This document shows, piece by piece, positions 1 to 7,311 of a stretch of 64,000 nucleotides of DNA (its first letter is position 1; every line of letters begins with the position of its first letter). This DNA is from Kluyvera ascorbata ATCC 33433 (GTDB lineage Bacteria > Pseudomonadota > Gammaproteobacteria > Enterobacterales > Enterobacteriaceae): positions 1 to 64,000 of the forward strand of contig NZ_JMPL01000012.1 in NCBI RefSeq assembly GCF_000735365.1. Reading direction: 5' to 3'. Below the pieces are notes generated by a model, which saw nothing but the letters and a program-made list of their open reading frames with translations, was not told the DNA's origin and searched no databases. Position numbers and translations under genes: made by a program.

Positions 1-50
1 AGCCACGGCTGCGTGGGTTCTCCCTGCTCGGCTACGGCGTGCAGGATCAT
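1..50 (-). CDS. menH: MenH, N-terminal end only (cut by window edge)
   Basis: Only the first 16 or so codons are in the window. The reverse strand from the ATG at 50 reads [16 protein letters not shown], which fits the start of MenH, the alpha/beta hydrolase that makes SHCHC by pyruvate elimination from SEPHCHC in menaquinone synthesis. The ATG overlaps the TGA of menD (ATGA), so the two are translationally coupled, as in the menF-menD-menH operon of E. coli. The catalytic part lies outside the window. Confidence 0.85.
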   Translation of the reverse strand, partial: MILHAVAEQGEPTQPW

Positions 51-1717
51 AGCTTGCTGACCTGCGCCAGCAGATGTTGCAGCGTTTGCGCGCCGTCGGT
101 GTCGTTAACCACCAGCTCAATCACCGTGGTTGCTGGCGTGCGCCAGGCGGTGCTCAACGCCGTTTCCAGCGACGCCCAATCTTCTGGCTGCTGATAGCGT
201 AGGCCAAACATCTTCGCCGCATGCTCGAAGTGAACGTTTTGCGGCATCGCGTAGAAGCGCTCGCGCTCTTCCACTGGCGTTGGCAGCAGAGAGAAAATCT
301 GCCCGCCGTTGTTGTTGACCACTATCAGCACCAGCGGTGCGGACACCTGGCGCAGCAGCGCCAGCGCGTTGAGGTCATAGAGCGCCGACAGATCGCCAAC
401 GATAGCAAGCGTCGGCCGTGCGCTGGCGCGCTGTACGCCCGCCGCAGTGGAAATCAGGCCATCGATGCCGCTGGCACCGCGGTTGCTGTAAACCGGGTAG
501 CCCGCCGGAAGCTGGCCTAAGGCGTCAATTAAACGCACCACCAGACTGTTGCCAACGAACAGTTGGCCCTGTTCCGGGAGATAGCGGCGAATGCGGTGCG
601 CTAACTGCGCTTCGCCGAAGTGCTCACTTTGCGCGGCAACGGCCTCCCATGCCTGTTCGGAGAGCGTAGGGATAACGGTGGTCCACGGCGCGCGTTTCTC
701 CGCCGGGTGTTTTTCCAGCCACTGGGCAATGTTGCTCACCAGACGGCGACCGCGATGGTGCGCCGGGTCGAGGCGGCCGGAAAGCGGGTCGACCAGCCAG
801 TATTCGTCCGGCTCACAGGCAAGCTGCCATTGCAGCACGCGTTTACCGGTCAGGCTGCTACCGAGCTGCACCACAATCTGCGCCTGTTCAAGCTCGCTGA
901 TGGCGGCCGGGTTACTGAGCCAGAGATCCGCGCACGGCAGCGGCTGCCCGGTTTGCGAAAGCACGTCGCCAATCAGCGGCCAGCCCAGGGTTTTCGCCCA
1001 TTCGGCCACCTTTTTGCCCTCTTCCGCATCCATCCGCCCGGCGACAATCACGCCGCGCTTTTGTCGCCAGAAGAACCAGTCGCGCTGAACGGCACTCTCC
1101 TGATGCAGCGCTTCGCGCAGCCAGGGTTTTTCACCCTGCCACCAGTCTCCCAGCGCCTGCTGCCAGGCAAGGCCGGTGTCGTCCATATCGCCATACAGCG
1201 GTTCAGCAAACGGGCAGTTGATGTGTACACCGCCGGAGTGCAGCGAACCCAGCGCATCATCCACGACAGAGACCAGCCAGCGGGCCGGAATATCCTGGCT
1301 CGGGCGCGGTAACGAAAGGGTGCTGGATGGGTGCGAGGCAAACATACCCGGCTGACGAATAGCCTGATTCGCGCCACAGTCAATCAGCTCTGGCGGGCGG
1401 TCGGCGGTGAGCAGAATAATTTTTTCACCGGTTAAGCCCGCTTCAATCAGCGCCGGATAGAGGTTCGCCACCGCCGTGCCGGAGGTCACAATGACCGCCA
1501 CCGGCTGCTTACTGACCTTCGCCAACCCCAGCGCCAGATGTCCGAGGCCACGCTCATCAAAATGGGTATGATGAATAAAGGTGCGATTCTCCGCTGCCGC
1601 AAGCGTAAGCGGTGTTGAACGAGACCCGGGCGCAATGCAAACGTGCCGCACGCCGTGACGGGTTAATGCTTCGAGGATCACCGCCGCCCAGCGTCGGTTA
1701 AATGCGCTTACTGACAT
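47..1717 (-). CDS. menD: MenD, SEPHCHC synthase
   Basis: MenD is the thiamine diphosphate enzyme that joins 2-oxoglutarate and isochorismate to give SEPHCHC, the first committed step of menaquinone synthesis in the cytoplasm. The protein is 556 residues, the usual length. It opens with [11 protein letters not shown] as in E. coli. An Asp-Glu-Arg near residue 50 contains the Glu that activates the cofactor, and the C-terminal part has the diphosphate/Mg motif [12 protein letters not shown] followed by VVNNNGG. The frame also runs six codons further up to a TTG at 1735, but the ATG at 1717 matches the family. It follows menF by 78 bases and overlaps menH. Confidence 0.97.
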   Translation of the reverse strand: MSVSAFNRRWAAVILEALTRHGVRHVCIAPGSRSTPLTLAAAENRTFIHHTHFDERGLGHLALGLAKVSKQPVAVIVTSGTAVANLYPALIEAGLTGEKIILLTADRPPELIDCGANQAIRQPGMFASHPSSTLSLPRPSQDIPARWLVSVVDDALGSLHSGGVHINCPFAEPLYGDMDDTGLAWQQALGDWWQGEKPWLREALHQESAVQRDWFFWRQKRGVIVAGRMDAEEGKKVAEWAKTLGWPLIGDVLSQTGQPLPCADLWLSNPAAISELEQAQIVVQLGSSLTGKRVLQWQLACEPDEYWLVDPLSGRLDPAHHRGRRLVSNIAQWLEKHPAEKRAPWTTVIPTLSEQAWEAVAAQSEHFGEAQLAHRIRRYLPEQGQLFVGNSLVVRLIDALGQLPAGYPVYSNRGASGIDGLISTAAGVQRASARPTLAIVGDLSALYDLNALALLRQVSAPLVLIVVNNNGGQIFSLLPTPVEERERFYAMPQNVHFEHAAKMFGLRYQQPEDWASLETALSTAWRTPATTVIELVVNDTDGAQTLQHLLAQVSKL

Positions 1718-1795
1718 GAAGTTGTCCGGTATCAAATAATCGACTCAGTATAAATTCTACGACCCAGTAGGATTTTGATATGAATCGGTAATGTT

Positions 1796-3088
1796 CTATT
1801 CAGGGAACAGCAAAGAACGCAGACCCGCCGCTTTATTTTCGATTTCCTGCCATTCCTGTTCAGGATCGGAGCCATCAACGATGCCGGCACCGGCATACAG
1901 CCGCACCGTATTGCCTTCCACCTTCGCCGAGCGCAGCGTCACGCAGAACTCACTCTGCCGACGAGAAAGATAGCCCGCCGACCCGGCGTACCATTCCCGG
2001 GTAAACGGCTCAAAGCGGTCAATAAAGTCCAGCGCCAGCGCACGAGGCAGCCCCGCCACCGCCGCCGTGGGTTGCAGTTGCAGCAGGCAGCGCGTGTCGT
2101 CGGCCGCGGTCAACTCCGCCTGAATACAGCGGCGAAGATGCTGCACCTTGCGCAGACGTACGATTTCCGCTGGCAGCACGTCGAGCGTTTGCGTCAGCCC
2201 TTGCAGGCGCTGGCAGATATCTTCCACCACCAGGCTATTTTCCCGCTGGTTTTTGTCATCATGCATCAGCCAGTCGCCCAGCCGGTTTGCGGTTGCCGCA
2301 TCGTCGTGCGCCGCCACGGTGCCCGCCAGCGCTTCGGTACGCAGCGCCGTTCCACGCCGCCGCCATAAACGCTCCGGCGATGAACCGAGAAACGTCCGCT
2401 GCGCGTCAAACGCCATATAGAAATGATAGCAAGAGAAATTGACCCGGCGACTGGCGGCCATCAGAGCCCCGGCGTTCGGTGCGCCGCTAAAGACCAGATC
2501 CGTTGCCCGTGCCAGCACCACTTTGCTAAATGCGCCGTCGCGAATCGCCTGGGTAGCCTGCTCAATCAGCCGACACCAGCCCTCTTTGCCGGGGCGATAG
2601 GTTTCGCTTTCCTGGTGCAACGCCAGTTCCGCCGAAGCGTGATGGGTTGTAAGCAATGCCAGACATGCCCGCGCTTGCTCGGCATCCTGCTGAAGCGAGC
2701 TATCGCTCCACAGGTTGATGCGAAGCGTGGCCCGTCCGGCTTCGCGCCGCCACTCCAGACGAGGCAGGAATAGCTGCCCGACCTTCGGGTCGAAGGCGTT
2801 CACGCCGCAGATGCGCAGGTCGTCACGTTCAAGGGTGTGCAGAAAATCATTGGCCTGGGCCAGGGAGATAAAGGTTTTGACCGCACCCAGCGCGGCAATC
2901 TCTTCTTTACCGCTGCGCTGCTGCCAGTAGAACTGCGGCCAGACCGCCTGCCCGCTAAGCCAGGCAAGCGGGTCAAAGGCATCGCTCAGGGGGAAAGAGA
3001 CTTCAATACTTTGCGTGCCGGGCAACGCTGGAAAATCGTCTGTCAGCAGCCCTGACAGGCTCTGCAACGCCGCTAGAATGGATCGCAC
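1796..3088 (-). CDS. menF: MenF, isochorismate synthase
   Basis: MenF converts chorismate to isochorismate for menaquinone. The 430-residue length and the chorismate-binding domain in the C-terminal two thirds fit the family. Visible landmarks are KVVLARATDLVF with the general-base Lys, GSSPERLW, EALAGT and the late Mg-binding Glu region around IVDGSDPEQEW. The start is GTG, placed five bases after a strong GGGAGG Shine-Dalgarno. Sequence similarity to E. coli MenF is clear at the stretch FPLSDAFDPLAWL and PQFYWQQR. It is first in the men operon. The elaB gene found just upstream in E. coli is not present. Confidence 0.95.
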   Translation of the reverse strand: MRSILAALQSLSGLLTDDFPALPGTQSIEVSFPLSDAFDPLAWLSGQAVWPQFYWQQRSGKEEIAALGAVKTFISLAQANDFLHTLERDDLRICGVNAFDPKVGQLFLPRLEWRREAGRATLRINLWSDSSLQQDAEQARACLALLTTHHASAELALHQESETYRPGKEGWCRLIEQATQAIRDGAFSKVVLARATDLVFSGAPNAGALMAASRRVNFSCYHFYMAFDAQRTFLGSSPERLWRRRGTALRTEALAGTVAAHDDAATANRLGDWLMHDDKNQRENSLVVEDICQRLQGLTQTLDVLPAEIVRLRKVQHLRRCIQAELTAADDTRCLLQLQPTAAVAGLPRALALDFIDRFEPFTREWYAGSAGYLSRRQSEFCVTLRSAKVEGNTVRLYAGAGIVDGSDPEQEWQEIENKAAGLRSLLFPE

Positions 3089-3235
3089 GCAAACCTCCCT
3101 ATCATAAAAACCACATAGTATACGGGGTACTTGTTATAAAAAGCAGTACCCACGATTAGGGAGCGGAAACGTAACGAGGCAATATCGCACTGAAAATCAA
3201 CGCTCTTTGCCTTTCACTATAGACGGGATTTGGGG

Positions 3236-3697
3236 TTATGCCTGCGCCACTTCTCGCGCCATCCCCACGTGCGGAATACCATCTTCGTCGTAGACGTCGG
3301 TGACAGTGATAAACCCAAAATGGCCGTAGAAGTCGCGCAGATGCGCCTGCGCGCCAAGATACAGCGCCCGCTGCGGCCAATGCTGCTGGCAGCTTGCCAG
3401 CGTGCGTTCCATCAGTTGATAGCCCAGACGTTCACCGCGCACTTCGGAACTGACAATCACCCGGCCAATCACCACCGGTTCAACGTCCTCTTCACTCACC
3501 AGAATGCGTGCGTAGGCCACCAGCTTATCGTCTTTCCAGCCCAGCAGATGGCGGTTTTCACCCACCAGATCGTCGCCGTCGATATCCAGATACGCGCAGG
3601 CCTGTTCCACCACGAAGACTTCGCTGCGCAGCTTCAGCAGGTCGTACAGCGTCGGGACGGTTAATTCAGAATGGTGCAAATCTTGCCAACGAATCAT
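3236..3697 (-). CDS. elaA: ElaA, GNAT-family acetyltransferase
   Basis: A 153-residue GNAT protein close to E. coli ElaA ([12 protein letters not shown] at the start, [11 protein letters not shown] at the end). The acetyl-CoA loop is in the segment [17 protein letters not shown]. The substrate is not established. The ATG at 3697 is preceded by AAGGAG at good spacing; an upstream in-frame extension lacks a ribosome site. It is divergent from rbn, with only 45 bases between the two starts, so both promoters overlap. Confidence 0.93.
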   Translation of the reverse strand: MIRWQDLHHSELTVPTLYDLLKLRSEVFVVEQACAYLDIDGDDLVGENRHLLGWKDDKLVAYARILVSEEDVEPVVIGRVIVSSEVRGERLGYQLMERTLASCQQHWPQRALYLGAQAHLRDFYGHFGFITVTDVYDEDGIPHVGMAREVAQA

Positions 3698-3742
3698 GGT
3701 AGGCTCCTTAGACCTTATTTTTACCGCCAGGGGCGCGGCGCT

Positions 3743-4660
3743 ATGCAATTGACGTTTTTAGGCACATCCGCGGGCGTGCCAACCCGGACTCGCAACGTAA
3801 CAGCAATGCTGCTGAATCTGCAACACCCAACGCAGCCGGGGCTGTGGCTTTTTGACTGCGGCGAAGGCACGCAGCATCAACTGCTACACACCGCCTTTCA
3901 TCCGGGCAAAATCGAACGCATCTTTATTAGCCACCTGCACGGCGACCATCTTTTTGGCCTGCCGGGGCTGATTTGCAGCCGTTCAATGTCGGGAAGCGCC
4001 CAGCCGCTCACCCTGTACGGGCCAAAAGGGCTGAAGGAGTTTATTGAAACCACCCTGCGTCTGAGCGGTTCATGGACCGATTTCCCGCTGGAGGTCGTCG
4101 AAATCAGCGGTGGGAAGATCCTCGACGACGGCCTGCGCACCGTCACCGCCTTTCCGCTTAATCACCCGGTCGAGTGCTACGGCTTTCGCGTAGAAGAGCA
4201 CGATAAGCCAGGCGCGCTGGATGCTCGCAGGCTGATTGCCGCAGGCGTCGAGCCCGGCCCACTGTTCCAGCAGCTTAAAGCCGGTGAGCAGGTAACGCTT
4301 GCGGACGGTCGCGTGATTAACGGCGCGGATTATCTTTCGCCCGCCACGCCCGGTAAAAAAGTAGCGATTTTTGGCGACACCGCGCCGTGCGATGCGGCCC
4401 TTGCGATGGCCCGCGATGTTGACGTAATGGTTCATGAAGCGACGCTGGAAGCCGCCATGGCGGAGAAAGCCAACAGCCGCGGACACTCGTCAACCGAGCA
4501 GACCGCCCAACTGGCGCGGGACGCCAACGCCAAGCGGCTCATCGTGACTCACGTCAGCTCGCGCTACGATGCCGAAGGCTGTCGCCGCCTGCTCGCCGAG
4601 TGCCAGGTCTATTTCCCGGCGTGCGAACTGGCCGAGGATTTCGCTACCTTCACGCTGTGA
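3743..4660 (+). CDS. rbn: Rbn/ElaC, ribonuclease BN (tRNase Z type)
   Basis: A 305-residue metallo-beta-lactamase fold RNase that trims tRNA 3' ends and can act as exo- or endonuclease. The zinc motif [13 protein letters not shown] is near residue 62 and further ligands are in FGDTAPCD and in VSSRYD near the C-terminus. It aligns end to end with E. coli ElaC. The ATG at 3743 gives the family start [11 protein letters not shown]; the longer frame from 3671 overlaps elaA and is not used. The E. coli neighbours elaD and yfbK are absent and cheV follows. Confidence 0.95.
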   Translation: MQLTFLGTSAGVPTRTRNVTAMLLNLQHPTQPGLWLFDCGEGTQHQLLHTAFHPGKIERIFISHLHGDHLFGLPGLICSRSMSGSAQPLTLYGPKGLKEFIETTLRLSGSWTDFPLEVVEISGGKILDDGLRTVTAFPLNHPVECYGFRVEEHDKPGALDARRLIAAGVEPGPLFQQLKAGEQVTLADGRVINGADYLSPATPGKKVAIFGDTAPCDAALAMARDVDVMVHEATLEAAMAEKANSRGHSSTEQTAQLARDANAKRLIVTHVSSRYDAEGCRRLLAECQVYFPACELAEDFATFTL

Positions 4661-4725
4661 TAACGTTTTAGCCGCGCCTGCCGATAACTCAGCTAATAGA
4701 GAACGCTTTTTACGCTGAGGGCATG

Positions 4726-5721
4726 ATGGATAACTTCCAGAAAGAGATCGACGACAGGGCTAACCTGACCCTGTCCAACCGTTTTGAGCTGCTGCTTTTC
4801 CGCCTCGGCGCGTCATCACAGAGCGACGCCTCGGAGCTGTACGGTATTAACGTCTTTAAGCTGCGGGAAATCGTCCCGATGCCGAGCTTCACCCGCCCCG
4901 CCGGCATTAAGCCGCCGCTGATGGGCATGGTGAACATTCGCGATCAAATCATTCCGGTTATCGACCTCGCTGCCGTGGCGGGCTGCAAACCTGCCACCGG
5001 CCTGAACATTCTGCTGATTACCGAATATGCCCGCAGCGTACAGGCCTTTGCCGTCGAATCCGTCGAGAACATTACCCGCCTCGACTGGACGCAAATCCAT
5101 ACCGCTGAGAAAGCGGTTAACGGCAAATACATCACCAGCATCGCCTGCCTCGACGATCACCAGGAGAGCAACAATCTGGCGATGGTTATCGACGTGGAGC
5201 AAATTCTTTACGACATCACCCCTTCCAATCACGACCTGCACGCCAAAGAGCTGAACCCGCGCAAGTTCAACATCAAGCCGGGCGCAACGGCGATTGTCGC
5301 CGAGGACTCGAAGGTGGCGCGCGCCATGCTGGAGAAAGGGCTGAAGGCGATGGACATCCCCGCGCAGCTGCACGTGACGGGCAAAGAAGCGTGGGAGAAA
5401 ATCGAGCTTATCGCCCAGGAAGCGGCAAAAGAAGGCGTGCCGGTGAGCGATAAAATCGCCCTCGTGCTGACCGACCTCGAAATGCCGGAGATGGACGGCT
5501 TTACCCTGACCCGCAAAATCAAAACCGACCCACGGCTGCGCAATATTCCGGTGGTGATCCACTCATCGCTATCGGGGAACGCGAACGAGGACCATATTCG
5601 TAAGGTTAACGCCGATGGGTATGTGGCGAAGTTTGAAATTAACGAACTGGCGGCGGTAATTGAGCGCGTGCTGAATAAAGCGGCTGGGCGTGGGGAAAGT
5701 GGACTGCATGCGGTAAGGTAA
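4726..5721 (+). CDS. cheV: CheV, CheW-receiver chemotaxis coupling protein
   Basis: A 331-residue fusion of a CheW-like coupling domain (about residues 15-165) and a response-regulator receiver domain (about 188-310). The receiver keeps the acidic pair in VAEDS, the phospho-acceptor Asp250 in LTDLEMPEMDGF and the Lys in VAKFE. CheV links chemoreceptors to CheA and its phosphorylation is thought to help adaptation. The gene is known in Salmonella and relatives but not E. coli K-12. Two ATGs stand in tandem at 4723 and 4726; the GAGGG at 4717-4721 is better spaced for the second. No other chemotaxis gene is nearby, so it works with a flagellar/che locus elsewhere. Confidence 0.95.
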   Translation: MDNFQKEIDDRANLTLSNRFELLLFRLGASSQSDASELYGINVFKLREIVPMPSFTRPAGIKPPLMGMVNIRDQIIPVIDLAAVAGCKPATGLNILLITEYARSVQAFAVESVENITRLDWTQIHTAEKAVNGKYITSIACLDDHQESNNLAMVIDVEQILYDITPSNHDLHAKELNPRKFNIKPGATAIVAEDSKVARAMLEKGLKAMDIPAQLHVTGKEAWEKIELIAQEAAKEGVPVSDKIALVLTDLEMPEMDGFTLTRKIKTDPRLRNIPVVIHSSLSGNANEDHIRKVNADGYVAKFEINELAAVIERVLNKAAGRGESGLHAVR

Positions 5722-6322
5722 AACATTAATGATGGTGCTGGGCATTTTTATTAATGATGTCCAGCATCAACAGTCAAAATAAAAATGAAAAATGCTAACA
5801 CCGTTATTCCGACATCTTCTTATAATTATTGAATAAATAACCCTGTGACTTCCCTAAATCTAAAGACCTCACATTTCCTGGGCTCCCCGCCAACAAAAGA
5901 AGTCATGGTAGTAATATTAATCCCCAGCCTTTGGATGCACCCTATAATCTTTGCATGTTTCCGCTGCAACATTAATTTTGACCACTCCGCATCATAATAT
6001 CTAAGCATGTACGAGTACATCACCACACAGCGACAGGTAACCTGCAAAAAAGCATGGTTGGAGACCGAGCGGGTAGCTAATCATCATGTATCCAGTGCGA
6101 TGACAATCTCTGGCGACCTCTCCATGCCTGTGGCGCTCTCAGTCTCGAAAAATTTGAAAAATCAGAGCCTCGATTAACGTCCTGTTAGATCAATTTACCA
6201 ACAAATACAAAATGTAATGACAACATCATTCAACCGAGTGCACAGCATAACTCAATGAATCAGTGAGTTATGCTGGTTCGTAGAGGTTTGTAAATATATT
6301 CATCTTTTGAATGAAATCTCTA
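5722..6322. other. AT-rich intergenic region, cheV to Fus-like operon
   Basis: About 600 bases with no gene I can support. A 73-codon minus-strand frame at 5826-6047 begins with TTG and has no ribosome site. A perfect 11-base inverted repeat, AGCATAACTCA at 6244-6254 and TGAGTTATGCT at 6264-6274, lies about 50 bases before the promoter of the next operon. It has no U-tract after it, so an operator is as likely as a transcript end. Confidence 0.6.
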
Positions 6323-6351
6323 TTGCAAATGATAGTACTTATCATTACGAT
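6323..6351 (+). promoter_or_regulatory. Fur-type promoter of the Fus-like operon
   Basis: A -35 like TTGCAA (6323-6328) and a -10 like TACGAT (6346-6351) are separated by 17 bases. The spacer holds TGATAGT-A-CTTATCA (6330-6344), which agrees with the 7-1-7 Fur box TGATAAT-N-ATTATCA at 12 of 14 arm positions; the surrounding AATGATA/TATCATT is also a perfect inverted repeat. Iron-loaded Fur bound here would block RNA polymerase directly. This is seen in sequence; binding is inferred. Confidence 0.75.
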
Positions 6352-6446
6352 CCGCATCAATTAATAATTATAGAAAATACACTTGCAAGAATAATTTATT
6401 CACGCCAGTTACTTTGGGGATATTGCGGCTATTTACGCCGCTATCG

Positions 6447-6466
6447 TGCGGGTATGCATACCCGCA
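6447..6466. repeat. Perfect 20-base palindrome in the operon leader
   Basis: TGCGGGTATGCATACCCGCA is fully self-complementary and lies 24 bases before the ATG of the TonB-like gene, downstream of the Fur-type promoter. It could be an operator for a dimeric regulator or an mRNA hairpin near the ribosome site. No run of T follows, so it is not a simple terminator. Confidence 0.6.
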
Positions 6467-6489
6467 ACTGGCGAAGGGAAACGATTTTG

Positions 6490-7293
6490 ATGATTTCTGA
6501 TATCGCTGTTTTACACCATCCTGCCATGGTTATGCCGCCAGTACGTCGTCGGGCAAGCCTTGCCATAGCCGTATCCGTAGGCATTCACGCGCTTGCGCTG
6601 CTCTACATGGCTGGCGCTTTTTCTCCCCCGCCGATGAACCAGCATAACGCCGGTAAAGCAGGCGGAGAGCTTGCCGTGATGCTTTTTCCGGTCGGTGTAA
6701 CACCAGATAACGTCACGATGCTGGAGGCGGAGCCTGAAATCACCCCTGTGAATGAACCGCAGCCTGCCCCCGTTGAACGCGCTGAGATTGTCGTAACCAA
6801 AAAACAGGCTGTACGTAAAACGCCAGCGGCACGGCCCCAAAAAGTCGCGCCACCAAAGGCAAAAATGCCGCAAATCGCTGAAGCACATCCGCTTACGACC
6901 GAAGCCCCGAAAGCGGTTGGGCAGACGTCCGCTCCCACATCAGAGACCTCGACCACACCGTCAACGCAGCGCGGCGAGAGTGCCAGCGGTCAGGCCGCCC
7001 AAGGTGGTGGCGATGCCACGAGCAGCGTGACACAGATTCTGCATCGCCGGGTTAATTACCCTACCCGCGCACGTTCAATGGGTATTGAAGGCCGGGTTCA
7101 GGTGAAATTTGATATTACTCCCGCCGGTACCATTACCCATATTCGTATATTGTCGGAAGATCCGCCCGACGTATTCAGTGCCGACCTGCGGCGCGATATC
7201 GCCCGCTGGCGTTATCGCGTCACCGGCGCCATTAACGATCAGACCGTCACCATCATTTTTAAATTAGACGGACACATACAGCTTATTAATTAA
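6490..7293 (+). CDS. TonB-like energy transducer (FusB-like)
   Basis: A 267-residue TonB family protein. After a short basic cytoplasmic end (VRRRAS) comes one membrane helix, about residues 22-44, carrying His33 in the GIHALALL context typical of TonB contact with ExbB-ExbD. Residues 70-170 are rich in Pro, Ala, Thr and Lys, the periplasmic spacer. The last 85 residues are a TonB C-terminal domain (YPTRARSMGIEGRV, ITPAGTI, ARWRYR). It should energise the receptor encoded next. The frame is open from 6307, but that part contains the promoter, so I use the ATG at 6490. It is probably specific to this system and additional to the housekeeping TonB. Confidence 0.88.
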   Translation: MISDIAVLHHPAMVMPPVRRRASLAIAVSVGIHALALLYMAGAFSPPPMNQHNAGKAGGELAVMLFPVGVTPDNVTMLEAEPEITPVNEPQPAPVERAEIVVTKKQAVRKTPAARPQKVAPPKAKMPQIAEAHPLTTEAPKAVGQTSAPTSETSTTPSTQRGESASGQAAQGGGDATSSVTQILHRRVNYPTRARSMGIEGRVQVKFDITPAGTITHIRILSEDPPDVFSADLRRDIARWRYRVTGAINDQTVTIIFKLDGHIQLIN

Positions 7294-7311
7294 TATTTCC
7301 GGGGATAGATG

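Noticed and set aside
3125-3151. GGGTACT/AGTACCC inverted repeat in front of menF
   Set aside because: Only seven bases with a 13-base spacer and no link to a known regulator; too weak to call an operator.
5826-6047. 73-codon minus-strand frame downstream of cheV
   Set aside because: TTG start, no ribosome site and no recognisable motif; it lies in AT-rich intergenic DNA.
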